A stretch of DNA of 64,000 nt from the NCBI GenBank assembly GCA_913055805.1, contig CAJXLF010000003.1, forward strand, positions 124,001 to 188,000, written 5' to 3'. Made by a program: the position numbers and the translations under genes. The first letter of the stretch is position 1; each line of letters begins with the position of its first letter. Shown piece by piece: positions 54,473 through 63,556 of this stretch. A model generated the notes under the pieces. It saw only the letters and a list, made by a program, of their open reading frames with translations, searched no databases and was not told the origin of the DNA. Origin of the DNA: an uncultured Salinisphaerales bacterium (GTDB lineage Bacteria; Pseudomonadota; Gammaproteobacteria; Nevskiales; CAJXLF01).

Positions 54473-54939
54473 CTCAGAAGCAATTAATCCTCGCCAGCAT
54501 GGGGTTCACGCGGTTGTTGTGACCTTCAACCCTCGCATGGAAGCACTACGCTGCTTACTAGACGCCCTCTCCCCACAAGTCGAAATCATCACCGTTGTCG
54601 ATAATGGCTCTGTAAACGAAATGCAGACTTGGGAACCTGAGTCTTACGACAATGTGCAAATTCATCGTATAGGAACAAACCTGGGGATTGCCGCCGCTCA
54701 TAACATCGGTATCAAAAAAGCATTGGATGAGGAGGTGGATTATGTCCTCCTTTCAGACCAGGACAGCATCCCCTCTCCAAATATGGTTTTCGAGCTTCGT
54801 AAAGCCGCTGAGCAGCTGACAGATGTGCTTATATCTTGTGTGCTCAAGAAACAGGCGAACAGATTTCAAAATGATGCTCAAAGGCCTGCATCATGGACTT
54901 ACATCAAGATTGGGCCCGCTCCCCGAATCCGAGGCATAG
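54473..54939 (+). pseudogene. Deleted duplicate of the rhamnosyltransferase gene
   Basis: Nearly identical to 52276-53203 but missing 461 bp after 54822, which shifts the frame; the original start codon is also absent. The junction ACAG-ATGTG has only a 1-bp overlap with the two parent ends. A shifted frame reads on to 55001. Because the original 3' end is also here, overlapping the GT4 gene in antisense, this site probably holds the ancestral 3' junction. Confidence 0.88.
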
Positions 54940-56270
54940 ATTTGCAGCAATTCCTCGACATGCTCGCCGATCGACTTGGGCGGCTTGCAGTTACCGCTTA
55001 ATTTCTCGAGCAGTTCAGGGTTGTCAAAAAGACATTGCAGTTGCTCTGCGAGTGCCTCAGAACTACCGGGTTTAAAAAGCAACCCGTTCTCCCCATGATG
55101 CACAGCCTCAGACATCCCGGGATAGTTCGAGGCCACCACGGGGCATCTAGCCGCCAGCGCCGAATGGATCACCAAGGGGGTGTTCTCAAACCACAGAGAA
55201 GGCACAACCAGAACATCAATGCCGGAAAGCACGGCTGCAATTTCAGAATTTGGAAACACCCCACAAAATTCGATTTCGGGAAAATCTACAGCAGCTTGTT
55301 TGAGGCTGGCGGCATAATCCGGAAACTCCTCGGGATTACCATAGATTTTCAGTTTCACAGGGTACCTGCCGACAAGACGGGCGAATGCCTCAATCAACAC
55401 ATGGCACCCCTTATGGGAGCTTAATGTGCCAATAAACCCCAGAGTCAGCACGCCGTCACCGCGCTTTCGCACTCTTGCATTACCATGCCCCGACACTGAA
55501 ATCCCATAACCGGTCTCTACGATCTTTTCTCTATGGACCCCGTTTGCGACCATTACCTGCGTCATCAAGCTCGTAGGAGAGATTACTTTTGTTAGCGCAT
55601 TAAGCCGCTGTATGTTGATATCCCTTCTGTTACCGGCGGCAACAATTTCATGCCTGTAGGGGAGATTAAGCTGGGGGTTCTTCTTATACAGTGTTGAGGC
55701 GTACTCAAAAAAAGCGTCCGGAATTCGATCTAACACCCCGGAGACTTTTGCAAGCTTTGTTACCTGAGCCAGGTGTTTGACGCAGTTTCCAGCATTTTGC
55801 ATTGGCCCTCCACAGCTCTTACCCGTGGGGAGCATGAGAGTACTGGTAGGGCATATCATCCAGAAATCAGTCAAGGTAATGAAGCCTGGAATACCATGCT
55901 TTATCGCAACCTCGATCAGACTGGTTCCCAGTCGACTGAGATGAAGGAAATGAACCACATCCGGCTTTAATTCTGAAATCAACGCAGAAAAATATTTGGC
56001 GGAAATCTCATTGTTGTATTGGTGCTCAATATAGCTGCCTCGTTGCGTGGCTTGCGCATAAGAATGGTGGTAACGATGCACTTTGATGTTTTCGATTTCA
56101 TATTCATCAAAACGCTCGTCTTCCGCAAGCAAGGTTTCATCAGGAAAAGCGGTCAAAACTGTAACCGAATGCCCCCTTTTCCGCAGCCCCTTGGCGACCT
56201 CGAATGTCAATATCTCCGTACCAGCGAAGTACTCTGGCAGAAACTGATGAACTACTAAGATTATCTTCAT
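54891..56270 (-). CDS. Family 4 glycosyltransferase
   Basis: A 459-residue GT-B enzyme. VVHQFLPEYFAGTEILTFEVA opens the acceptor domain; LGFIGTLSSHKGCHVLIEAF and VPSLWFENTPLVIHSALAARCPVVAS carry the nucleotide-sugar and EX7E-type region. Its C-terminal tail after about residue 440 is encoded over the antisense end of the truncated glycosyltransferase. Donor and acceptor unknown. Confidence 0.9.
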   Translation of the reverse strand: MKIILVVHQFLPEYFAGTEILTFEVAKGLRKRGHSVTVLTAFPDETLLAEDERFDEYEIENIKVHRYHHSYAQATQRGSYIEHQYNNEISAKYFSALISELKPDVVHFLHLSRLGTSLIEVAIKHGIPGFITLTDFWMICPTSTLMLPTGKSCGGPMQNAGNCVKHLAQVTKLAKVSGVLDRIPDAFFEYASTLYKKNPQLNLPYRHEIVAAGNRRDINIQRLNALTKVISPTSLMTQVMVANGVHREKIVETGYGISVSGHGNARVRKRGDGVLTLGFIGTLSSHKGCHVLIEAFARLVGRYPVKLKIYGNPEEFPDYAASLKQAAVDFPEIEFCGVFPNSEIAAVLSGIDVLVVPSLWFENTPLVIHSALAARCPVVASNYPGMSEAVHHGENGLLFKPGSSEALAEQLQCLFDNPELLEKLSGNCKPPKSIGEHVEELLQIYASDSGSGPNLDVSP

Positions 56271-56331
56271 TTGTGCTGAGTTAGTCCGCTAATCACTCAC
56301 CATACCAACCTTCGCGCGAACGTTGACAGCC

Positions 56332-57042
56332 TCATCTGTAGCCAAAAAGTTGCATGTCATCTTTATAATATTCAGTTAATTTATTTTTTTGACTTTGGGT
56401 CAAGTCAAAGTCCGAGGATGAATCCTTGGGGCTGAGGTTATGAATGGTAACTTCCACAGTGGATTTCCCCAGCAAGCCCATTAGATACGACCAGTCATTA
56501 TTAAGAGTTTCAACCCGCATTATATAATCTGGTATCAATTTACCCTTGTAATAGAGCAACGCCGACATGGGCATGACATGAGCATCCAGGGCTGCCGGAT
56601 CCTGTACCGAACATAAGTTTTCAATACATTCATCCACACTCATTTTGTGATAAAAGCCCAGGCTGGTGAGCTTATCGGCAATACCTTTATCCCAACCAAA
56701 ATAAACTTTATTCTTATAAAAAGACAAGAATCTGGAAACCGGATGCCTCACGCAACTAAATACGAAATACCCCGTCGTTTTAGATTTTTTAACCACTCTA
56801 TCAAACATTATATTTTGGTATACATGCACCGCATTGTGCTTTCTTACTTTGGTATGCTTTCTTTTCTCTTCTACTCTTTTCAATCTTCTCTGTTGCTCAA
56901 CTGTTTCCTTGAGAGAAAAAAAAGCATTTAACATGCTGGTACAGGCAGCCTTGGGAACTGGCAAATATCCAACTTTCAGCTTTTCATCAAGCACCACGTA
57001 ATTCTCTATTTTATTATTAATACATTGGTTTTTTAACATCAT
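56332..57042 (-). CDS. Sulfotransferase (Sulfotransfer_2 type)
   Basis: A 236-residue protein. The 5'-PAPS loop is VPKAACTSML (about residues 29-38) and the 3'-phosphate motif is CVRHPVSRFLSFYKNK (about 97-112). Enzymes of this group sulfate glycans. Strongly AT-rich relative to the window, indicating acquisition. GGAG lies before the ATG. Confidence 0.88.
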   Translation of the reverse strand: MMLKNQCINNKIENYVVLDEKLKVGYLPVPKAACTSMLNAFFSLKETVEQQRRLKRVEEKRKHTKVRKHNAVHVYQNIMFDRVVKKSKTTGYFVFSCVRHPVSRFLSFYKNKVYFGWDKGIADKLTSLGFYHKMSVDECIENLCSVQDPAALDAHVMPMSALLYYKGKLIPDYIMRVETLNNDWSYLMGLLGKSTVEVTIHNLSPKDSSSDFDLTQSQKNKLTEYYKDDMQLFGYR

Positions 57043-57093
57043 AATTTACACTCCAACAGAAAAGTGCATTTTTATCGCAAATCCAGAATGGCA

Positions 57094-58116
57094 TTATTTG
57101 CCAACCTGACGTACTACCCATCGCTTGGCGAGCCTGAGAAACTTAATCTTCTTCAGGTACCCATAAAGCCGGAATACCAACCTGCTACCTAGCCACGGCA
57201 GGCGAAGTGGCGGCCTGGGACTGGCCTCCACATTCTGAAATGCCGTGGACTGTTGCCAACAACGAGTCGCCTGCTCAATGCTGGCCCCTTCATTTACCCG
57301 CTTGGCGAAAAACTCTCCAAGAGTTGAACCACCGGCCCTGACAAGCAAGCCGTCATACCGACTCATGGGTAACGGCTCTTTCATCCATGGGTATAAGGAA
57401 TACTGCCCAACAATCTCTATACTACTGAACTGCATTCTCTTAAAAAGAAATTCGAATGTTTCTGCTGAGTAATAAATAACATGGTAAGGCGGATACCTAT
57501 ACTTCCATTTCCCCGGATTTTTCCGGGCATCGTCAGACCCCGCATTAGGTGTTGTCATTACCAATGTCGTTTCAGGCGTTATCGCTCCGCGAACAAACAA
57601 CTCGCAAATCAAGGAATAGGGCGATGGCAGATGCTCAATAACATCGAACAACGTAATCAAATCAAAAGCCATTCGAGGCAATCGATCGACCGACTCTACG
57701 ACACGAGCTTCCTCCCCCAGTCTCTGATGTGCAACAGACCGACCATGATCGGAAACTTCAATTCCATGACACTCCCAGCCGCGGTCGGCCGCACATGCCA
57801 GGTGTGAGCCATAACCACAACCTATATCCAGAATGGATTGCTTACCCCGCACGGAATAAGCGTCAAGCAATGAATCAACCAGACTAACCGTGGGCGCCGT
57901 TTGCAAGTCATAATCCTCATAGGCGCCAAAGTCTTCCCCTTGGTAATAGGAACTCGAATCGTAATAACGCTTTAAAACCTCTTCGGCAGGCATGGGGTAT
58001 ACATGGTCAGCCGCACACTTGGCGCAGTTATAAATATCGAAACCCCGAACTTCGCAGAGAAAATCAGAGTACCCGGAAAAAAGACATACGGGGCACTGAA
58101 TATCAGCCCTACGCAT
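57094..58116 (-). CDS. Class I methyltransferase with N-terminal zinc ribbon
   Basis: A 340-residue protein. The N-terminal CPVC...CAKC zinc-binding segment precedes SAM motif I ILDIGCGYGSHLACA (about 95-109) and LITLFDVIEHL. This layout is common in glycan clusters, where such enzymes methylate sugars or process nucleotide sugars. ATG 58116 has GGGAGG close by and overlaps the epimerase gene by 8 bp, so the two are coupled. Confidence 0.9.
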   Translation of the reverse strand: MRRADIQCPVCLFSGYSDFLCEVRGFDIYNCAKCAADHVYPMPAEEVLKRYYDSSSYYQGEDFGAYEDYDLQTAPTVSLVDSLLDAYSVRGKQSILDIGCGYGSHLACAADRGWECHGIEVSDHGRSVAHQRLGEEARVVESVDRLPRMAFDLITLFDVIEHLPSPYSLICELFVRGAITPETTLVMTTPNAGSDDARKNPGKWKYRYPPYHVIYYSAETFEFLFKRMQFSSIEIVGQYSLYPWMKEPLPMSRYDGLLVRAGGSTLGEFFAKRVNEGASIEQATRCWQQSTAFQNVEASPRPPLRLPWLGSRLVFRLYGYLKKIKFLRLAKRWVVRQVGK

Positions 58117-59053
58117 GGCCCTCCCCGCGCATCCAGTCCGCATATTTGCCTAATCCCTTTTCCAGGGACACTCTTGGCTCCCAGGCCAGTTCCTCTTTCG
58201 CCCGCCGGATATCCAGCACATTAACTGGAACATCAAACGCCCGACCCGCGACGTACTTTCGCCTGGACTTTCTGCCGACCACCTCATCGACCTTGTCCAG
58301 CAATTCATTCAGACTGACGCCTGTACCAGAGCCTATATTGAGAACTCGATGCTCCCCTCGATAGGTAACCGACGACGCCAGTGCTGAAATCAGGTCATCA
58401 ATATAGATATAGTCCCGCCTGATGCTGCCATCACCCCAGATTTCTATTTCCTCCCCTCGCAAGGCTTTTTTCAGAAAAGTCGTTGCCGCACCCTGGTTTC
58501 GGTGGGAAGGCTGCCCGGGCCCATAGGGATTGGAAACCCGCAACGCCATGTATTCCAACCCATATAATTGCTGAAAAAGGGCAAGATACTTCTCTATTGC
58601 CAGCTTGATAATGCCATATGAGGTGATGGGGTCAGTTGGATGGGATTCTGAAATCTTCTCCTGCTGCGATACTCCGTAAACCGTGCCGCCAGAAGATACG
58701 AAAATTATCTTTCTGATCTTCGCCTTAACCGCTTGCTGCAATAATTTAACCGTACCCAACAGGTTGCTCTCGATGTCATAGAGCGGATCGGCATTTGAGG
58801 ACCTCGGCAGGGTAGTAGAGGCAAGATGTACGCATACATCACAATCTGACATGGCCTCATGAAGACTCTCTTCAGACATGATATCGCCTTCGAAATATTC
58901 GTAATTTTCCAGCGATGCAGACTGGCCTTCAATTTTCGCGGCAGGTATGCGATCAAAATTCCTGATGAAATAGCCGTCGCCAAGAAGTTTCCGGATGAGG
59001 TGGGTACCCATAAAACCCATGCCTCCGAGAACAAGACACCTAGTTGCAGTCAC
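58109..59053 (-). CDS. NAD-dependent epimerase/dehydratase
   Basis: A 314-residue extended SDR. The cofactor motif is LVLGGMGFMGTHLIRKLL and the active-site pair is Y-G-I-I-K in SYGIIKLAIEKY; the catalytic Ser is in VSSGGTVYG. It resembles GalE-like 4-epimerases. The start is GTG with AAGGGGG upstream. It is the first gene of the minus-strand run. Confidence 0.92.
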   Translation of the reverse strand: MTATRCLVLGGMGFMGTHLIRKLLGDGYFIRNFDRIPAAKIEGQSASLENYEYFEGDIMSEESLHEAMSDCDVCVHLASTTLPRSSNADPLYDIESNLLGTVKLLQQAVKAKIRKIIFVSSGGTVYGVSQQEKISESHPTDPITSYGIIKLAIEKYLALFQQLYGLEYMALRVSNPYGPGQPSHRNQGAATTFLKKALRGEEIEIWGDGSIRRDYIYIDDLISALASSVTYRGEHRVLNIGSGTGVSLNELLDKVDEVVGRKSRRKYVAGRAFDVPVNVLDIRRAKEELAWEPRVSLEKGLGKYADWMRGEGHA

Positions 59054-59098
59054 TTCTGTCCCCCTTAATCGCGTGACGCAGCCAGCGCCTTGTCAATG

Positions 59099-59151
59099 GG
59101 TATTCACGGCCCTGGCGGCACGTGAATACCATCAAATCAATATTTGATGGT
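59099..59151. promoter_or_regulatory. Two adjoining palindromes between divergent genes
   Basis: GGTATTCACG/CGTGAATACC (59099-59108 and 59121-59130) and ACCATCAAAT/ATTTGATGGT (59128-59137 and 59142-59151) are both perfect with 10-bp arms and share three bases. They lie in the 199-bp gap between the epimerase and sulfotransferase starts, as expected of regulator sites. Confidence 0.55.
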
Positions 59152-59252
59152 TAGGTTGTAGAAACACTATGAGTGTATTTTTGTAAAAATTATATTTTAC
59201 AGAAAGTATCATTCGATCTTAGGCTACGTCCCCAAGCTTTTATTACTTTGAC

Positions 59253-60443
59253 ATGCAAAAACGCATTATCTTTCATATAGGCGCGCCGAAAACAGGCTCA
59301 TCGGCCTTGCAAGCCTGGTTCAGCCAACATGCACAGGATTTACTGTCTGCAGGCATTTACTACCCGTATCCCGAGAATCAGGTAAGCATAGAACTTGGTC
59401 ACTGCTGTGGCAATTTTCTACGCATGCTGCTGGATCTGGTGCCCGCCATGCGAAAGAAAACAGGAGGCCACACCATGGCGGCCGAGGGGGTTCCCGCTGC
59501 CATGGATAAAATTCTGACGCTGTGCCGGGCTTCTCCCACGGATACCATATTGTTCTCCAGCGAAGTCTTAAGCGCAATGAACATAGAACGAGTCACGCAA
59601 TTGCAGCAGCTTCTAGCTACCGAGTTTTCTGTAACGATCGTTTGCTTTGTTCGTGACCCCTTTGACTTTTCCTATTCTGCCTGGAAGCAGATGATCAAGA
59701 CAGTCAATGCAGAAATGCCCTTCAGAGACTGGTTGCACAGTCTGCCGCCTCGCGAACAGGAGGCCGTTTCCGAACGAAATTTTCTTTCCATGTTCAGCGG
59801 CACCGAACTATACAACCGCCTTTTCACCGATGTGCGACTGATTAATTATGATCATCACAAAGGGGATATTGTGCAAAGTTTCCTGCAGACTGCCGATCTG
59901 ATTGATGCCCGGTCAATTCCGCTGGATAACAACCGGATATGCAATCCTTCACTCACACATTCACAAACCATCGTGCAGCAAATAGCGAATCAATCGCTGG
60001 GAAATACGTCATTACCCAGCTATCTGTCCAAACTGTTTCTGGCTGAAGATAGTACCCATGCAGAAATACCCTTCTACGATCCTGTTGCCCATCGTTTCAT
60101 TCTTGAAAAGTACGCAGAACCATTACGCCAAATCAATGCATTACTCTCAGATAGCGATCAACTTTCAACCGATATTCGTTCCGAGCCATATACCGAACCC
60201 GCAGTACGACCCAAAGATATTCAGATTTTCAGTCATCTCGTAGCTCAAGCCGTCGACTACAGGAACAAGCCAATCCACAGGCGGCTTTTCAACTTTCTCA
60301 ACCGTCTGCTTCCTGTACCCATTGACTTTGACACCGAAACCTATCTATTCCTGAATCCCGATATCAAAAAAACAGGCAGCAACCCCTGGTACCATTATTT
60401 TCGCCATGGTCGCCATGAAGGCAGGCATTACAAAATCCTGTAG
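59253..60443 (+). CDS. Sulfotransferase-like protein with C-terminal glycan-associated motif
   Basis: A 396-residue protein. The PAPS loop IGAPKTGSSALQAWF lies at the N terminus and VRDPFDFSYSAWKQM (about 133) is the second motif. The last 40 residues (FDTETYLFLNPDI...YFRHGRHEGRHY) form the short repeat found at the ends of many glycan enzymes in alpha- and gammaproteobacteria, perhaps a targeting motif. AT-rich; faces the epimerase gene across 199 bp. Confidence 0.82.
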   Translation: MQKRIIFHIGAPKTGSSALQAWFSQHAQDLLSAGIYYPYPENQVSIELGHCCGNFLRMLLDLVPAMRKKTGGHTMAAEGVPAAMDKILTLCRASPTDTILFSSEVLSAMNIERVTQLQQLLATEFSVTIVCFVRDPFDFSYSAWKQMIKTVNAEMPFRDWLHSLPPREQEAVSERNFLSMFSGTELYNRLFTDVRLINYDHHKGDIVQSFLQTADLIDARSIPLDNNRICNPSLTHSQTIVQQIANQSLGNTSLPSYLSKLFLAEDSTHAEIPFYDPVAHRFILEKYAEPLRQINALLSDSDQLSTDIRSEPYTEPAVRPKDIQIFSHLVAQAVDYRNKPIHRRLFNFLNRLLPVPIDFDTETYLFLNPDIKKTGSNPWYHYFRHGRHEGRHYKIL

Positions 60444-60446
60444 CGC

Positions 60447-61118
60447 ATGACCAGTTTCCAGACCATCTATAAACGGGCCGTCAAGCGCAAGGGGGGTGAA
60501 AAAGCCCTCCAGGCCCTGCTGCCCAAATCGAAAACACCACGGCAGCTGGTCGCCATCGGCGACGACCGCTATCTGGCCGAAATGACCAAATGTGTTTTTC
60601 GTTCCGGTTTCGTGTGGCGTGTTATCGAGAACAAGTGGCCGAACTTCGAAGAGGCCTTTTACGGCTTCAATCCGGATGGCATGGCCGCCCTGCCTGATGA
60701 AACCATTGAGGCACTTTCGCAGGACGCCTCCATCGTGCGCAACTACAAGAAGATTCTGACAGTGCGCGAAAACGCCTGGCTTATCAAGGATATCCAGGCC
60801 GAGCACGGCAGTTTTGCCCGCTTTGTGGCGGACTGGCCGGTCACCGACATCGTCGGCCTGTGGCAGGTGCTGAAAAAACGCGGCAGCCGTCTGGGCGGCA
60901 ACACCGGCCCCTATTTCCTGCGCTCCATGGGCAAGGATACTTTTCTGCTCAGCCGGGATGTGGTCGCCTGCCTGGCCAATCACAAGGTGATCGACAATCA
61001 CAAAGCCACTTCGAAGCGTGACCATGCGCTGATTCAGGCCGCCTTCAATCAATGGCATGAAGAAACCGGCCTGCCCATGGCGCAGCTGAGCCGCATTGCC
61101 GCCTGCTCGGTAGGTTAG
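60447..61118 (+). CDS. DNA-3-methyladenine glycosylase I-like protein
   Basis: A 223-residue Tag-like protein aligning with the core helices of E. coli Tag (VWRVIENKWPNFEEAFYGFNP, IVRNYKKILTVRENAWLI, LGGNTGPYFLRSMGKDTF). The N-terminal cysteine of Tag's zinc site is missing, so it is a divergent branch. It starts 3 bp after the sulfotransferase stop but has the window's average GC, marking the island edge. Confidence 0.82.
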   Translation: MTSFQTIYKRAVKRKGGEKALQALLPKSKTPRQLVAIGDDRYLAEMTKCVFRSGFVWRVIENKWPNFEEAFYGFNPDGMAALPDETIEALSQDASIVRNYKKILTVRENAWLIKDIQAEHGSFARFVADWPVTDIVGLWQVLKKRGSRLGGNTGPYFLRSMGKDTFLLSRDVVACLANHKVIDNHKATSKRDHALIQAAFNQWHEETGLPMAQLSRIAACSVG

Positions 61119-61132
61119 GAGCAACTTAGCTC

Positions 61133-62620
61133 GTGTCCTGGCGCAATTCCCTGTTGATGGGGGCAGGCCTCCTTCTCCTGCTGGCTGTCGTGTACTTCAT
61201 TCAGCAACCCTTCCGCGACATCACAACGCCGCCCCCGGAACAGGCTCGCGAGTATGCGGGACTGGATGCCAATCTGTCTTACTTGTCGATTCCGGTACGC
61301 CTGCCGCTGGAAGCCATCCAGAACTTCGCCAACCAGGAGATCCCCGAAACCCTGGTCAACAAAACCGAGGACCGGCGCTTCAAGGCGCGCTTTCTGGGCA
61401 TCCCCACCACAATCGAAGGCGAAGTCAGAACCGTCGTCGTGCGGCACGCACCCATCACGGTCCGCACCCGCGACGACTGGCTGGAACTGGCGGTGCCCCT
61501 GCGCTTCTTCGCCGAAATGGATGGCGAAAGCATCCTCGACCCGGACGCCAAAACGCGGGGCGCGGTCACCATTACTGCACGCTTCCGTCTCAGCATCGAT
61601 GAACAATGGCAACCGCAACTGCAGGCCGATGCCCGCTATCACTGGGATCAACGCCCCTACCTGCGGGTGGGTCCGGTGCGTATGCGTGTCAGCAGCCTGA
61701 TCGGCAAAGAACTGGAAGACCGGCTGGACAGGGCCATCGCCGAACTCAAGGACAAGGTGAACAACGATCTGCGGCTACAGCAGCGTGCCGCCGAGCGCTG
61801 GCATGAGTTGCACCAGGTGCGCCCCTTGTCCGACCGTCTGGGGGCCTGGCTGATCGTTGATCCCGAGCAGGCCTACTTTCAGCCCATTCGTTACCTGGAT
61901 GATGCCCTGGAGTTCGAGTTCGGCATTGCCGCCGTCCTGCGCACTGCCGTTGGCCAGGTACCCGCACCGCCCGAGCCCGAGCCCCTGCCATTGCTGACGC
62001 TGACAACGCCTGCCGAGAGCGGCTTCTCCCTGCAATTGCCGATTCACCTGAATTACGCAGGTATCACCCGGCAACTGAATGAGGAACATGCCGGAAAAAC
62101 TTTTGAACTCGAACAGGGCACACTCACACCAAAGGAATTTCGCATATACGCTTCGGAAAGCGCACTGGTAGTGGCCGCCCGTATCAGCGCCAAGGCGCCC
62201 ACCCGGCTACTGAACACCCATGGCTGGGTTTATCTGCTGGGCGAACCGCATTATGACCCGGAGAAGCGTTTCTTCTACGTCGACAATCTCGAATTCTCAC
62301 GCCAGGTCGATAACCCGCTGGTCAGTGGCGCCACCTGGGTGCTGCAGGACGCCCTGCGTGAAAAGGTCGGCCGCGCCCTGCAATTCGATCTCAACGAACG
62401 CATTGAGGAGATTCGCGTTTCGGCCAATGAACAGCTCAACCGCCCGCTGGGCGAAGGCTTCATGCTGCAGGGCACGCTGGATGAACTGAATCTGGCCTAT
62501 ATCCTGCCCCAGGAAAAAGACCTGCTGCTGGTACTCAATGCCCGCGGACAACTGGCAATACGTTCCGTCCTGAATCAGGTACAACTCTCGGAAGACAGCA
62601 AGAACGCAACACCACAATAA
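61133..62620 (+). CDS. DUF4403 family exported/membrane-anchored protein
   Basis: A 495-residue protein with an N-terminal signal anchor (MSWRNSLLMGAGLLLLLAVV) and a periplasmic region of two similar TULIP-like halves, as in DUF4403. Likely a periplasmic lipid- or hydrophobe-binding protein, by fold analogy only. The start is GTG 61133 with AGGAG 11 nt upstream. Confidence 0.82.
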   Translation: MSWRNSLLMGAGLLLLLAVVYFIQQPFRDITTPPPEQAREYAGLDANLSYLSIPVRLPLEAIQNFANQEIPETLVNKTEDRRFKARFLGIPTTIEGEVRTVVVRHAPITVRTRDDWLELAVPLRFFAEMDGESILDPDAKTRGAVTITARFRLSIDEQWQPQLQADARYHWDQRPYLRVGPVRMRVSSLIGKELEDRLDRAIAELKDKVNNDLRLQQRAAERWHELHQVRPLSDRLGAWLIVDPEQAYFQPIRYLDDALEFEFGIAAVLRTAVGQVPAPPEPEPLPLLTLTTPAESGFSLQLPIHLNYAGITRQLNEEHAGKTFELEQGTLTPKEFRIYASESALVVAARISAKAPTRLLNTHGWVYLLGEPHYDPEKRFFYVDNLEFSRQVDNPLVSGATWVLQDALREKVGRALQFDLNERIEEIRVSANEQLNRPLGEGFMLQGTLDELNLAYILPQEKDLLLVLNARGQLAIRSVLNQVQLSEDSKNATPQ

Positions 62621-62637
62621 CTACATATTGTGGTTTT
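62611..62637 (+). terminator. Weak terminator at the end of the DUF4403 gene
   Basis: ACCACAATA and TATTGTGGT are perfect arms; the left arm includes the gene's stop codon and the hairpin ends in TTTT. Confidence 0.5.
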
Positions 62638-62687
62638 CCTGATTCGTTTCTGCTATATGTAGATTAATCATGACTAGGGGGAATGTC

Positions 62688-63083
62688 ATGAACTGGCGAC
62701 TTGCGCTCTTGCTGTTTGTTTTCGCGGCGGGCTTTTCGCCCCGCACCGGTGGTGAGCCACCCGGCCTGGATGTCATCGCCACTGCCTATAACTCCGTCGT
62801 CGAGCAAACCGACGACACTCCCAACATCGCCGCCTGGGGCGACCCTCTGCATCCGGGAATGAAAGCCATCGCTGTTTCCCGTGATCTGATTCCGATGGGC
62901 CTGACCCGCCGTACCCGCGTCACCATTGATGGCCTGGAAGGAGAATTCCTGGTGCTGGACAAGATGAACAAGCGCTGGAACCGACGCATTGACATCTACA
63001 TGGGCAACGACATTCAGGCGGCGCAGCAATGGGGTTCAAAAAAGGTTAGGATTCAGTGGCAAGTGGCCGATGCCAGTTACTGA
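62688..63083 (+). CDS. Exported 3D-domain protein
   Basis: A 131-residue protein with a signal peptide and a double-psi beta-barrel 3D domain. The three acidic residues are in VLDKMNKRWNRRIDIYMG plus VIATAYNS near the start, as in MltA/YuiC-type domains. These bind or cleave peptidoglycan; no MltA barrel is present. ATG 62688 has AGGGGG upstream and is preferred over 62670. Confidence 0.85.
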   Translation: MNWRLALLLFVFAAGFSPRTGGEPPGLDVIATAYNSVVEQTDDTPNIAAWGDPLHPGMKAIAVSRDLIPMGLTRRTRVTIDGLEGEFLVLDKMNKRWNRRIDIYMGNDIQAAQQWGSKKVRIQWQVADASY

Positions 63084-63092
63084 GACCAACCG

Positions 63093-63461
63093 ATGAACAA
63101 ACAACATAGCCTGGGATTTCTTGATCTCGTTAAAGCCTCCAAGGCCCATATACGTGAAGTGCATGCCACCGACATGCCGGCCCTGCTGCAGCAACACCCG
63201 CAACTGACCCTGATTGATGTACGCGAAGACAGGGAATACGCTGCCGGTCATGTGCAGGGCGCCGAACATATCGGCAAGGGCGTCATCGAGCGCGACATCG
63301 AGAAGCTGCATCCCGACCGCAGCGAGCCTTTGTACCTATATTGTGGCGGCGGCTTCCGCTCCGCACTCGCGGCCGAAGCGCTGGTGAGAATGGGTTACGA
63401 AGAGGTCTATTCCATCGACGGCGGTTGGGGCGAACTCAGCCAGTTGCTACCCACCGAATAA
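63093..63461 (+). CDS. Rhodanese-domain protein
   Basis: A 122-residue single rhodanese domain. [21 protein letters not shown] and the active-site loop [13 protein letters not shown], with its persulfide cysteine, are seen. It may transfer sulfur or act as a phosphatase-like regulator. Starts 9 bp after the 3D-domain gene. Confidence 0.9.
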   Translation: MNKQHSLGFLDLVKASKAHIREVHATDMPALLQQHPQLTLIDVREDREYAAGHVQGAEHIGKGVIERDIEKLHPDRSEPLYLYCGGGFRSALAAEALVRMGYEEVYSIDGGWGELSQLLPTE

Positions 63462-63531
63462 CGCTCCAGCCTGCACGGTACTGCAGGTCTCTCAGCGGCC
63501 TTGCAAAGAGAAGATTTGCTGCTACCATCAA

Positions 63532-63551
63532 TACTGTAAATTTATACAGTG
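63532..63551 (+). promoter_or_regulatory. LexA (SOS) box
   Basis: TACTGTAAATTTATACAGTG matches the gammaproteobacterial LexA consensus, CTGT-N8-ACAG core at 63534-63549. It ends 5 bp before the radical SAM start codon, so LexA would block both transcription and the ribosome site. Confidence 0.85.
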
Positions 63552-63556
63552 TTGAT

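Noticed and set aside
54462-55001. A complete 179-residue glycosyltransferase
   Set aside because: It is the duplicated 5' half joined out of frame to the 3' end after a 461-bp deletion; the GT-A fold is incomplete and the tail is read in the wrong frame.
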